Origin: Ottelia alismoides
Taxonomy: Eukaryota > Streptophyta > Magnoliopsida > Alismatales > Hydrocharitaceae
Assembly: GCA_037367405.1 (NCBI GenBank)
Contig: JAZKJV010007242.1
Coordinates: forward strand, 434,001 to 498,000
Direction of reading: 5' to 3'
DNA: 64,000 nucleotides
Notes under the pieces: model-generated
Told to the model about the DNA's origin: nothing
Database searches by the model: none
Seen by the model: only the letters and a program-made list of their open reading frames with translations
Shown: positions 13,337-25,329 of the stretch, piece after piece
How the letters are laid out: each line of letters begins with the position of its first letter
How positions within the stretch are numbered: the first letter of the stretch is position 1
Program-made: the position numbers and the translations under genes

Positions 13337-13705
13337 GTTTGACATATCTACTCCTCTTAATCGTACCATGATTTGAAAAAGAGTAGGTTTAGTTGAACTT
13401 ATTGACGGTCAATCTAATGGAAGGGCACAAGTGATAACTGTGGAAAAAGTTAGGGACACAAATGATATTCTCAAAAAGGGCGGGGCATAACTGATATTGC
13501 GCTATCTAAGAAGGGAGGTGGGTTTGAGATATCTACCCCTCTTAATCGTACCTTTTGTTTGAAAAGAATATGGTTTAGTTCAACTTATTGACGGTCAAAC
13601 TAACGGAAGGGCACAGGTGATAACTATGGAAAAAATTAGGGGCACAACTTACATTCCCAAAAATAGAGGGGATAACAGATATTGCAATATCTAAGAGGGG
13701 GACTT
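13337..13705. repeat. Tandem duplication, two units of about 185 bp
   Basis: The segment beginning ATATCTACTCCTCTTAATCG near 13344 recurs near 13528. The two units then run in parallel through TTATTGACGGTCAA and GGAAGGGCACA to GATATTGC. It sits at the right edge of the MULE-like region. A short relative is also seen at about 18470-18530. Confidence 0.75.
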
Positions 13706-13886
13706 GTGATAAAAACCCTAAAATTAATGGGTGATATGGAGGTTGTCATAAGGCCTATTTGGCTTTTTTATCATGTGATAGCTTTACCTCATGTTATTGA
13801 TTGCAAGTTGTGCACTTTCAAAAATAACGCGACCTACTCTTTCCGAGCTTGATTGAAATGTGCATTCACTTCATAAAATGTTTCAG

Positions 13887-16800
13887 CTAGCAGATGCCAA
13901 AACAGTTATGGAAGCAATCGGAAATGTGGAGGGTGTGAGGTTTCCCGTTTTAACACCTAACCTCAAGGTAAGCCTGTTTTTATTTGGATCTTGTATTTAT
14001 GTTTCTTTTTTATTATCAGAAATCTTTCAATTGGCACGAATTATTTGCCAGGGTTTTGAAGCGGCCGTTGGAGCTGGCGCGAAAGAGGTTGCTATTTTTG
14101 CATCTGCTTCTGAATCCTTTTCAAAGGCAAATATCAACTGTAGTATCAGAGCTAGCCTTGACCGTTACCGCGAGGTTGCTCTTGCTGCTAAAAATCACGG
14201 CATACCAGTTCGAGGGTATGCTTACACAGTTGATATTTCGTTTATGATTGTTGTTATAAACATAAACCACTGTTTAAACTTGGTGCATGTCCATAATATG
14301 AGTTTGTGTACTTATGTGATCTATCTTCAGATCAGAGTTTGAGAGAATTACTGATGGTGATAAGATTGGTCTATTATGGGAAAATCTCTTATCCTGATTT
14401 TACTGTTTTGTGTTTTATGCTAGAGTGTCCAGTTTGGGGTAGGATCATCGGGAACAGATCTGTTAGTTTAATCTGGCCTAATAGAACAACAATTACTACA
14501 ACAAATTTGACCTATGGCAATGAATAAATTTTGTTCGTTGTCATATCATTCATAGTTAAATTTATAACAACGAATATTATACATTACTTTAATCTTTAGA
14601 TTTCCAACAAATATCATATTCGGTGTTATATTCCAAGCAACAAATCATATAACAATGAAATTCGTTTAATTTTTCTTCTAGTCGTTGTTAAATTTAGTAA
14701 TAATTAATACACATTTTAATGAATAAAGCAACGGATAAATCGTTGTGTTATTAATCTTTAACCATGAATATGACATCCGTTGCTGATTTCAAGAGGAAAA
14801 GCTAATTTTACAACGAATAATAGTCGTCGATATATATTTAACACCTTAATGATATGTCAACGAATTTTCAAATCATTCGTTGTCTTAGGTCAATTTTCTT
14901 GTAGCGACTCCGGTATCATAAACTGTCAATGGAGTACTATCTGTACAGTAGGACATTTTCCCCTTGGATAAAGGTGGCTCTTTCTATGTGTAAGGCATGG
15001 GAGATTGCATAACTATTGAAGCCTTTTTCGTTTCCATTTTTTTTTCAACATGTTGATATTCGAATCGATTCTATTAGCAGTAGATTACATTTAGGTCCAA
15101 TAATATAGTAACTAGAAACTGTGTACCGCAATGTAACCTAGACCTTTGCCGGATGATGGTTGAATTTCCAGTCACCATGAATTGTAGTTATTTTTTGCTC
15201 TTGATTTTTTTTACCATTTCCGTGGTGTGGCAGTTATGTTTCTTGCGTTGTGGGCTGTCCTGTTGAAGGAGATGTGCATCCATCTAAAGTGGCATTTGTA
15301 GCGAAAGAGCTCCTTGACATGGGGTGCTATGAAATATCCCTTGGTGATACAATTGGAGTTGGTACTCCAGGTAGACCTCAATTGGCAACTTTTTAAGAAA
15401 TTCTATCTTTGTATTTTTTTTCCGTCTTGGGTTATGATATTATCCTTCTTGCGGTCTACTTAAAAAATGCTTCATGTTCTTTCTTCTTGTAGGCCCTTAT
15501 TTTGTTTTAAGTTTCCTCTATATGTATAGTAATGAGAAAGGAAGGCAAAGGTGATAAATCCCAAAAAAAAAACATTATGCTTATTTATGTGCTCAACTTA
15601 GGAATCCTTTCATTGAACCCTTAATTTTGCATTGAAAGGACAATAGGAGAATGGGGTTGGAGAAGTGTCATCTTGAGAGTATCTTTGTGAAAGATACTGT
15701 AAGGTATGATGTGCAAATACACCTAGATATGTGAATAACAAAGTTAATTATTCATGTTCTGAATGTTCTTAAATAAGGGAATATTAATTGGAGGGAGTTT
15801 TTTTGGGTAAAAGTTAGCTCTTGGAGGAAAAAGGTCCAGGATGGAGATTCAAAAGGTGGCAGACATTCCCAACTCTTTAGCGACGTGGGAATCGAGTTTT
15901 TACGTTAGTGTTGATAATTTTCATTTGGAATTTGCTAGTAATAGAAGGATTGGGAATTGTTATTAGCTGATTCGACGAATGAGCTAGAAAATATTTCTGA
16001 TGTATGTTTGAGTGTAAGGGCCTTTTTGGCTGTTATCAATGGGGAAAAGGTAGTATTGTTCTTTTCTTACAGAATTAACTGTTTGTGTGTTTTCATATCT
16101 AGCATCGTTATTTTCTAAAATTTCATGAATGCAGGTTCTGTTATTCCAATGCTTGAAGCTGTGATGGCTGTGGTGCCTGTTGAGAAACTTGCTGTCCACT
16201 TTCACGACACTTACGGCCAAGCCCTTCCAAATATCCTAGCTTCCTTGCAGGTGAGACAAATGGAATTGACCTTTTCCTATTTTATTGTAGACGATTTCAG
16301 ATGCTACATTAATTTTATCATTATTCTACAATCTTAGCATTGTTTTAAAGTAATAGGCCCTATCGTGTGCTTGGCACTGGAAAATTTAGTATGCAAACCC
16401 TGAATATGGGATGCTGGTATAGAAGAAGTCTTATTCTGCCAAGAATTTGAGTCGCTCATCTGAAATGACCATATACAGCTTCCACAGTTGCTTTTTCTTT
16501 TTCACGAAGCGTGCTCTTCCCAATACCAAAACCTAAGCTTCTCTCATGTTAAAATGTATGATTAGCGAGATAGAGGTGTTGCGTCCAAGCAGACTGTCAT
16601 GTGGTGGCACTGGGACCTAGATTTGAATGCATGTCAAAAAATAGGCTAATTTAAGGAAACTGTGTTCTTTCTCACATACAAATATACCCAAGCGTGTCTC
16701 GAAATGGAGAAAATTTTCCAAGCAGGATATTGACTAAGATCTTGTTGCTATGTGATGTGGATGAAAACTAATACGAAGGTATTAAAAATGCGAGGTGGAT

Positions 16801-19173
16801 CGAGGCGGCTTTTTGTCAATGAGGCAAGGTGTAAGCTTCGAGGTGGTTGAGGCATAAGCCCTAACTTATAGAGAAAGTAGACAGAAAAATTGTTATTAAA
16901 CATAACTATGTTGCCATAAACTCATAAACTTCAAGTACTCACAAACTATATTATATTAAATCCTAAATTTACACATCCCCACATTAACCACATGCAAACA
17001 TTATACTGTATCAATCATATATGTTATTTTATGATGCGGCACCATTTTTTCCTTTCAAAATAAATACTTACGAATTTGTGATTGTGTAAAGTTCATATTG
17101 TGAAGTTGTGAATCCATTATATTCTTAAAAAACATACAATCTCATGAACGTATACCATATTCATTGTATGATACAGGCAATAGAATATAATTAGTTGATT
17201 TGGAATGTTCATACTAATTAAAAACAATCACTATACATGTACATGTTTTTGGATGCAATGATTATGCATTGATGAAATAATGTTAAGGGTTTGTTAGTTA
17301 TTCTAAGGTATCAACGTTATCAATCATGGTTATTTAAGCCTTGTTGCCTTTAATGTTACTGTAAAAAGTATAACTTAAAACAGTTGAATTTAATATATTT
17401 TTTTAAAACATACACAGCAGAACTGAGGTGGCGTCTCAGTACCGCCTCGGTACCGCTTAGAGGCTTATGCATCAGGCGGGCGGACTGAGATCATAGTCTC
17501 TAGGCGGTTTTTATGGGAGAAGTGCCTCGAGGATGACGTCTTGGCATCTCAATGCACAATTTTAAAAACCATGATTGAAACAGATAATCTGCATACATCT
17601 AAGACTTCTTAGGCCATCCATATCTCGGTATAAAGGAGTGACAAGTAGGATGATTAAGATCATGAATTAGTGGATAGGTCAGTTGTCAGAAGGATATCTT
17701 GCAGATTTGGATGAAAAATGTGGTTGACATGGATGTAGCCTATTGGCACAATGGACTTGCTGATTTAAGACGAGAAAAATTATGACTTAAGAAATCGCTG
17801 ATGAGACTCACTTAGGATATAGTTGTTTCAAGTTTATTCCAGTTGATTTCTCTGTACCGTTCAATTGGTATGTTCAATTTAAAAAAAAAAATCCCACAAT
17901 ATAAACATTGACTACAACCTTCTAGAGGATTTAGAAGAACTGAAAGTTGGAATTCCGAGATTTGTATGCTGGCTGTTGACTTCCTAACGCAGCCCTCATT
18001 TATCTGAACTTGCAAACGGCAATGGTAAGTTTAAAAAATCAACCGCAGGCTGACTTGCTGTTTTGCTGCAAGTGGAAAAAATTGCGTCTTTGATGTACAA
18101 TCTGGTTTTAATTAATTTTTTGTCTACATCGTAACCTCATCTTTTTTTATCCCTTTTAGGAATAATCCATTGTAAATTTGAAAGGAAAGAATGAATGTAT
18201 GCTGCTGACTTCCATTTAATCTGGTCGAACGTATTTTTTGAACCGATAAAATCGGATACATACATGTAAATATGTATTTATATATCGATGAAATAATCGT
18301 TTAAAATGTCAAATCGTTCAATAGAAAAATATAATTGTTTATTTCGAGTAAAACTCTATAAAAGTGTTCACATTTTCTAGCATCAATGTGAATATAATAT
18401 AATAAGAATAATTTATTTATATTTGATTCTAGAAAACTTTTTAAAAAAGTAGTAGCATAAGTTATATTTCAAAAAGGAGAGGGACATAACTAAAATTGCA
18501 GAAGTTAAGAAGGGTACACATGATAAAAATCCTATTATTTCATTATTTAATCTTTTTTTTGAAAATATACTAAACCATCAAAACTGGGTCAACTTGATCA
18601 CCTGGGTCAACCCGATCTGACCACTGGTCGGACCGGGTATTTTATTTTTCTTTTTTTAAAATTTAATTACATAAAAACGGCCGAACTGATCGGGTCAAGG
18701 CCGGTTCCCGATCCAACTGGTCCGACCGGCCGGTCCGGTTCGATTTTTTAAACCCTGTATGTAATGACAAGTAATCAATGCAGGACGTTGACCCTGTATG
18801 ATGTGGTCCAAATATCAGATGGGAAGTCGGAAATTGGAATTTAGAAGCTGAGTGATATAATGCGGAGAGGAAGTGTGACATAAAAAATAGATTTGTGCTG
18901 ACTGTTTTTTTCCTATGCATTCAGATGGGGATCAGCTCTGTGGATTCATCAGTTGCAGGACTAGGTGGTTGCCCCTATGCGAAGGGCGCCTCCGGGAATG
19001 TCGCAACTGAGGATGTGGTCTACATGCTCCATGGTCTAGGCATCCAGACGAATGTGGACCTTGGCAAACTCATTGCCACCGGGGAGTTCATATGCAAGCA
19101 TCTGGGCCGTCAGTCAGGTTCAAAGGCAGCTGTGGTGTTGAGCAGACTCATCGGTGACGCCTCGAAGATTTAA
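13887..19173 (+). CDS. HMGCL: Hydroxymethylglutaryl-CoA lyase, C-terminal five exons
   Basis: The enzyme cleaves HMG-CoA to acetyl-CoA and acetoacetate, the last step of leucine breakdown, in mitochondria. The visible exons are 13887-13967, 14052-14215, 15234-15370, 16135-16250 and 18925-19173 (TAA). All have AG/GT borders and phases that join without a break. They encode the TIM-barrel from [11 protein letters not shown] onward. Visible residues include the metal-binding His pair in [11 protein letters not shown], the family signature [12 protein letters not shown] with its active-site cysteine, and the usual C-terminus. The exons with the GPRDG metal/substrate motif and any transit peptide are missing: nothing like them occurs in 9563-13886, and the copia element fills 1-9562. 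The preceding intron is therefore very long or the gene is truncated. Introns hold a CACTA fragment, a GAGGC MITE and a CCGGTC MITE. The stop overlaps an AATAAA (19173-19178 region), a possible poly(A) signal. Confidence 0.93.
14494..14906. mobile_element. CACTA-type non-autonomous element in an HMG-CoA lyase intron
   Basis: The left end TACTACAACAAATTTGACCT and the reverse complement of the right end, CGCTACAAGAAAATTGACCT, are worn versions of the plant CACTACAAGAAAA terminus. The interior repeats CAACGAAT and CGTTGT motifs. There is no transposase and no clear 3 bp duplication. Confidence 0.6.
16777..17572. mobile_element. hAT-like MITE, GAGGC-repeat family, copy 2 (in HMG-CoA lyase intron)
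   Basis: The left end GGTATTAAAAATGCGAGG and the opposite-strand right end GGTTTTTAAAATTGTGC bracket about 800 bp. Both margins are rich in GAGGCG, GAGGTGG and CGCCTCGG units and the centre is AT-rich. Target duplications are no longer clear. Confidence 0.6.
18553..18757. mobile_element. MITE-like element with CCGGTC/GGGTC repeats (in HMG-CoA lyase intron)
   Basis: The body consists of repeated GGGTCAAC, CCGATC, GGTCGGACC and CCGGCCGGTCC units. The right end GATTTTTTAAACCCTG has the same AAA...CCC form as the other short-motif MITEs here. The left end is weaker (near ACTAAACCATCAAAA). No clear target duplication is seen. Confidence 0.45.
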
Positions 19174-19562
19174 TAAACAAGGTACCACTATAGTTAAAAA
19201 CCCGCGGCAAAAAGTGATATAGAATGCCTGCAAGGTGATTGTATCGATTGTCAATTTAGCTTATTAAACCTGGTAACCTGGAGAACTTTTTCCAAAGGAT
19301 AGATACTTTTACGCGATATAGTTATGCCCCCGAAAATGTAAGGTCAGGAGCCGACGAATGGATTCGATGGCAAATACGTGTGAAGTGTAGGTGCTGTTGT
19401 GTGTGTTTTTGTTGATGTGAGAGGGGGTTAACTGTTATGCATATATGTATAGAAAATCCAGAAGTAATACGTGCTATTTCAGGTATATGTTTGTTACGGC
19501 CAGTTTTGGAAGGGTTGGTTATCATTCTGGTTCTCGTAGTTAAAGCTAATGTGGGCACTTAC

Positions 19563-20361
19563 GCTCCTTGTTTTAAAAAGCGTGCCTCGAGGCTGTGAGG
19601 CGTAAGCCTCAAGGTGTTTTTTTGACAAAAAGCGCCTCGAGGCTTAAGCCTCACCCAGAAGTTCTGAGGCGTAAGCCTCAGGTACTGTGAGGTGTATGAG
19701 GCAGTGAGGCGGTCGAGGCGAGGCGGAGGCGTAAGCCTCAAGTGCATGTTTTTTTTTTATTTTTAGGTTATGTGCATTGCGCATGATCTTGTTTTACCAT
19801 AAACATTATACAGTTTTTTGCTAGTATTGTTGTTTCTATGTTAAACCTTGCATATTTCTATAAATATGTCCATATAAAGAGAAGAGATTTCTTGAAACAA
19901 GTGAAGCTCGATGATCTTATATACATCATGTTCAATTTATCATCCACACATACTAGTTCTATTATACACAACGTACATGATTGTGTTTGAATTGTAATAA
20001 AATTATTATACTACTTGTAAGTTTCCAAATTGATGTTGTTATTTGTTTGTTATTAAAATAGTTATCACATATACGAAGAAGCACGGTTGAAAAGAAACAC
20101 ACGGTTTGTTATTAAAATAGTTATCACATATTATGCTTTGTTGTGAATAGCGGAAACAATCATGTACCTTTTACTAGTGTGAAATTGATTTTGAATATGT
20201 TTTTGGCAAAATTTAATATTATTATATATATTAATGTATTTTACTTAATTTAAAATTTCTTTTAAAAAATTGAGGTTTACGTCTCGACCGCTTTGAGTAT
20301 TACGCCTCACCTCACATTTCGGAGTAACGCTTCAAACCGCCTCGCGCTTTTTTAAACCTTA
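19563..20361. mobile_element. hAT-like MITE, GAGGC-repeat family, copy 3, with target duplication
   Basis: The heptamer CACTTAC flanks it exactly (19556-19562 and 20362-20368); extending leftward gives an octamer with one mismatch. The ends read TTGTTTTAAAAAGCG and, on the opposite strand, AAGGTTTAAAAAAGCG. The margins are almost pure alternations of GAGGC and GCCTC. The 799 bp element has an AT-rich core without an ORF. It sits 389 bp after the HMG-CoA lyase stop codon. Confidence 0.75.
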
Positions 20362-20368
20362 CACTTAC

Positions 20369-20719
20369 CAGAAACTTGTGCTGTAAAAAGCAGCGGCTAA
20401 AACCCATAGATGCTTCCAATGGGGTCTCAGATAAGGAGTTCTGGGTGGAGTGCCAAAAGGGGAGTTTAATAATATCCTGTTAATTTTAGCAGTAATTCCA
20501 GAATGGAGGTGAAGCTTTAGCAGTAATTCCAGAATGGAGGTCTGCTTCAGAGGGAACAATAACTTGTCATATGGATAATATGGCAGGTAGTTTGAATTCA
20601 ATACCTACCCACTATCCCTTCCCACCCCCAAAGATTGTGGATATTCCAACACTATCACCATCTAAGTAACAATTGCATTTATCAGGCAGTTGGGGTTCAC
20701 ATTGATAACCACCTAAGTC
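20369..20719. other. Unannotated spacer with a short direct duplication
   Basis: No gene is seen. A 28-30 bp segment reading TTTAGCAGTAATTCCAGAAT occurs twice in tandem at about 20485-20541. Confidence 0.5.
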
Positions 20720-20985
20720 AGTATATCAACCTGTAGTGCCCTGATAAGATGATTGATCCATTTTGTTTATCCAAACCATTTTGTTTCTTAGAGATATAAT
20801 ATCTGAATCTTCCTTCTTTCATCGTATATGCCATCTCTATCGATTTGTCGGCCGAAGTGTCAATATTCAAACTATCTACTCGTAACTTCTTTTGCAACCT
20901 TTTTTGGAATAACTTCCTTACTCGCATGTGTACATCATTCGAGAACCTTTGCAAAGTTATGAACTTCGTCTAGCAGACGATGCGA
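20720..20985 (-). pseudogene. RTE-clade LINE fragment (5' endonuclease-proximal part)
   Basis: This piece is homologous to 25110-25320 in the larger RTE element: both share AATCTTCCTTCTTTCAT- and CTTTTGCAACC-type blocks in the same order. It is an isolated, 3'-deleted relative. 20986-21808 beyond it shows no feature I can name. Confidence 0.6.
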
Positions 20986-21808
20986 CATAACTAGCTAATT
21001 TACTCATGCATTCCTCATGTGAGAACCTTTTTCCAAAATTTGAATTACATCCAGGCAGCAATGTAGCGACCCTTGTCAACTTCTCGTTGCATCGGGTGAC
21101 CCAACGTGTCGCTAGTAGGTAATGGCCTGGTGAAATTCAAATATTTGCTTAAATTCATATTGACAGATACGTTAGATTGGTTGTCCATTACAATAGTAAG
21201 TAATGCAATCTATTTCACTGGATGTCGGTTACCGAAGCCCTTATGATTTGTTAGACTTGAGATCAACCATGGCTGAATCAACCAAAATTTTTTTTATTCA
21301 TGCCAATGGTTGAAATTCTTACCAGTGAATTTTTCAGGTATACCTTTGCTTCTACTATTGATTTAAACATCGTAACCAACACGATGATCGCAAATACGAT
21401 TGAATTTTTCTCCGTATGATTGTTTCATTCATGATTATCAAACTAGTAGAAACCAATAGTTATTCCGATTTCCATGACTATATTCAATCAAATAAGAGTT
21501 GACTAAAAGAATAATCAAATCTGATAATCCAAATCCAATTGAGGCACACAATTAGATAATCCAAGAAGCAAATTTTAATATGTGAAAATATAGCAGGAAA
21601 AATTCGAAATGAGCAATAAAATAAACCAACAACAAGCACATCCACTAATTGTAAAGATATCAGAGATCATTAAAGCAACCGAGACACAAATAGATTTGTT
21701 CGATGAAATAACAAGGCATACATTTCAAGGACCCGCTATGGGAGGATAATAGTAATCGTTGCTCTTTAGACTCTCGAGAAAAATCTCAGAAGACAAAACG
21801 GTTAATTA

Positions 21809-24800
21809 GCAACAACAACAATAAAGCTTTTTCTCACGTTAAGTAGGATTAGTTACATGGATTCTTTACCTCCATTTAGATCTATCTCGGATCACTCTCG
21901 ATCTTAGATCCAAAAAATTAAGATCCTTTAGAATAATCTCGTCCCGACACTTTATGGTTCTAATTCACCCTCTTTTAGCAGACTCAACATACTAAAACTC
22001 ACATCTCCTAACTAGTGCATCAACTGACCTCCTTTGCAAATGGTCAACCCATCCTAAACGATTTTCTCGCATCTTATCTTCGATCAGAGCTACACCAACT
22101 TTCCTTCTAATTGGATCATTCCAAATATGATCTTTACGTGTATGTCCACACATCCACCTTAGCATTTTCATTTTTGCTATTGTTATTCTTTGCACATGTC
22201 TATGATTTACAAGCCAACATTCTTTGTAAAACTTTCTTTTGATTTTCAAAGGAATTTTGTTATCACATAGAACAGTAGAGGCTCCTCCTATCACATAAAA
22301 CAGTAGAGGCTCCTCCCCGCTTTATCCAACCTGCATTTATTTTACGAGTAACATCTCCAATAATTTCCCCATCATGTTGCAAAATAGATCCCAAGTATCT
22401 AAAAGAATTTTTCTTCTGAATTTATCGTTGGCAATCTTCACAACGATTCTTCACCATTGCTTCCATCAAAAGTGTACTACAGATATTTAGTCTTAGCCGT
22501 ACTTATACGAAATCCTTTAGTGTAACGTCACGATCTTAGGTCTCCAATCCGTTATCAAGGAAAACTGACCCTGACAAGTTCTTGAGCTCGGACTCATATA
22601 GATCCATTGACAACCACCCAAAATTTTTAAGCCCAAGTTTTCAAGTAGTAATTCCCACCACTTATAACTCACTCTCACACTTTATGAGTTTTAGATAGGA
22701 TAACATTTTTGGGGGTATGAGTGTTACAATCTCCTCCACTTGTATTCGCAATGTCCTCGTTGCAACATGCCCCATCATTTATTACCAGTGATAGTGGTGG
22801 TTGCACGCTCCCATTTTAAGTTCCTTCGAGTAGCCCTTTCCACTATCAGAGGGAATTTGCTCTGATATCATTTGTAACGTCACGAGCTTAAGTCCCCGAT
22901 CCGTTATCGAGGAAAACTGACACTAACAACTTATCGGGCTCAAACTCAATTAGACCTGTTGACAACCACCCAAAATGCTCAAGCCCAAGTTTTTAAGTAA
23001 TAATCTCCACCACTTGTAACACAATCTCACACTTTGTGAGTTTTAGTTGTGGGACTATGTTTGGTGGTATGGATGTTATATTTAGTCTCTAATGCATGTC
23101 CCTAGACCTCCATCTTCTCATTTACTCAATCTCTAGTCTCATCAATCAGATATAATATCATCAACGAATAATATACACTACGGTATGTTATCCAGAATGT
23201 GTCGAGCCAGCTCGTTCATAAATCAAAGTAAAAATAAATGGACTCAAAAGCTGAACCTTGCTGCATACCAATGTTGATGTCAAAATAGTCAATCTTTCCA
23301 CATTGGATCCTTACATGGGATGAAGGGCTATCATACATATCCTTTATGAGGTTAATGTATAGGAAAGGTACTTGTCTCTTCTCCAAAACTCTCTACAATA
23401 TCTCTTGTGGGACGGAGTCATAAGCCTTCTCCAAATTAATAAAAAACATATGGAGCTTCTTCCTTTTAGCTCTATAAATCTCCATTGTTCTCCTCAACAA
23501 GTGGATGGCCTCAATAGTTGAGCGAGATAGCATTAATACGAATTAGTTTCCTTTTACATTGGAAACTAACCTCAAGCTTCCTTCGATCGCACGTTCCCAA
23601 ATTTTCATAGTGTGACTCATCAGCTTGATACCTCTGTAATTCACACAATTTTGAATGTCTTCTTTATTCTTATAAAGAAGCACCACGATGTTTTTCCTCC
23701 AATCTTCATGCATTTTATTACTTCACCAAATAACATTGAATACATTTGCAAGCCAAGTCAAACCACACTCACTTAGAACTCTCCATACTTCTATAGGAAT
23801 TCTATCATGTTCTACACCTTTCCATATTTCATAACCTTCAAAGTCTCATCTACTTCCTTCCTTCGTATTCTATAGCTTGCACGATTCAAGCAACTTCCAA
23901 TACTAGCTAGATATCCCAAAGTGATCTCTATATTTCTTTCTCCAATGAAAAGTTTATGAAAATACTGCTTCCATCTAGTCTCTATATCCTTCTGAGTAAC
24001 AAGCATGCATCCTTCCTCCTCCTTAATTCATCGAACTTGAGAAAGTTCATTGGTCTTTCTTTCTCTTGCTTTGGGCCAACCTGAATATATCCTTTTGCCA
24101 CTCCTTAGAGTCGAGATTTTGTACATAACTTCATAAGCTTCTGACTTAGCTTTGCTTACAACCTTCTTTGCTTCCTCTTTGCTATTTTGTGGTTTGTAAC
24201 AGTTTCCTCAGTACTATCCTTAGATATGGCATTAATGCATGCTCTTTTAATTTTAAGCTTTTCTTGCACCCATCCACTCCACCACCAAGCCATCTTTCAA
24301 TATGGGACTCTTCCTTTTGACTCGCATAGCATCTCTTTGGCTACCCGTCAGATACAAGATTATATTTTCTTTCACATCTCGTTTGCACTTCTATTACAAT
24401 CCCAAGATAAATCTTCTAGAACATTCTCCTTGAAGCTTGATTGCTTCAACTGGAGATTATGCCATCAAGTTTTAGTAATCTTAGAAACACTGCCTTTTAT
24501 TTTCATATTCATGATTAACAAGTGATGTTGGGTTGTCAAACTCTCTCATGAGATTATTTTGCAACATTTGCAACACAATCGATCTCTTCTCCTCAAGGCA
24601 AAATAATCTATCTGTGTTCTAGTCAGGTCACTCTTATAAGTAACTAAAATGCTCTTCCCTCTTCTTGAAGAGAGTGTTTGCTATAAAAAGATCATACGAC
24701 ATTACAAAATCTAGAATGACTCTTCCCTCTTCATTTCTATCCCCGAAGCCATAACCCCCATGAACACTAGCATACCTCAAGCATCCTTTTCCACATGTCC

Positions 24801-25320
24801 ATTGATATCTCCACCTAGCTAAATCATCTCTCTTTGTGAATTCCTTGCATAATCTTATCCAAATCCTCCCAAAAAGCTTGTTTAATCCCTTCATTTAAAT
24901 CAATTTGTGGTGCATAAATTGATATGATATTCAAAATTTCTTCTTCGCACACCAATTTTAGCAAAATAATCTGATCCCCAAATCTTTGCACCTCAACCAC
25001 ACTATCCTTTAAATCCTTATGAACAACCATTCCAGCATTATTTCTGATCTTATCATTACTTGAATACCAATGTTTAAAGCATGTCACCTCGATCTTCCTT
25101 GCTTTCCTCTTCAACCCATTTTGTCTCTTGGAGATAGTATATGAATCTTCCTTCTTTTCATGGTATCTACAATCTCCAACGATTTGTCAGTCAAAGTGCC
25201 AATATTCCAAGTTCCCAGCTATATATCCACTACTTCTTTTGCAACCTCTTTTGGACTACCTTCTTCACTCGCACGCGTCCATCATGCGAGAAATCTTGCA
25301 AATTTTATATTTCAGTCGGG
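21809..25320 (-). pseudogene. Degenerate RTE-clade LINE (endonuclease and reverse transcriptase)
   Basis: Read on the minus strand, the 5' part (about 25114-24640) encodes an apurinic-endonuclease-like domain of the kind annotated as craniofacial development protein 2-like (SIYAPQ, then VHGGYGFGDRNEEG). Reverse transcriptase traces follow near 23460-23390 (INLEKAYDSVP). The C-terminal segment at 22294-21992 carries MLRWMCGHTRKD and a WVDHLQRRS-type stretch. The 3' tail at 21809-21830 is the TTG/TTGT repeat typical of plant RTE elements, followed inward by the GGATCC-like 3' UTR box. Many stops and frameshifts are present. A TRIM is inserted at 22521-23080. Confidence 0.85.
22521..23080 (-). 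mobile_element. Complete TRIM (terminal-repeat retrotransposon in miniature), 560 bp
   Basis: Two direct repeats of exactly 208 bp (22521-22728 and 22873-23080) bracket 144 bp. On the minus strand the order is LTR (23080-22873), primer site ATGATATCAGAGCA (about 22870-22856, cf. TGGTATCAGAGC), internal spacer, polypurine tract AGTGGAGGAGAT (22740-22729), LTR. TTTAG is duplicated on both sides (22516-22520, 23081-23085). It has no coding capacity. The LTR does not contain the 5S rRNA-like boxes of Cassandra elements. Confidence 0.9.
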
Positions 25321-25329
25321 TTAACTAAA

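Larger units (their letters stand above)
10267..13715. mobile_element. Probable MULE-like element with nested insertions
   Basis: The left border (about 10267-10320) and the reverse complement of the right border (about 13630-13715) share a weak pattern of CCCCTC, TTGCA and GTGCCC blocks, as expected for old long terminal inverted repeats. The interior carries pyrimidine-rich C-biased DNA (10390-10520) and a G-rich stretch (13205-13335), resembling the cargo of the clearer element at 34189. Two other elements are nested in it. The TIRs are diverged, so the boundaries and superfamily are tentative. Confidence 0.35.

Noticed and set aside
22521..23080. Cassandra-type TRIM with an embedded 5S rRNA gene
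   Set aside because: I looked for 5S promoter boxes in the LTR and found none; the element is an unrelated TRIM.
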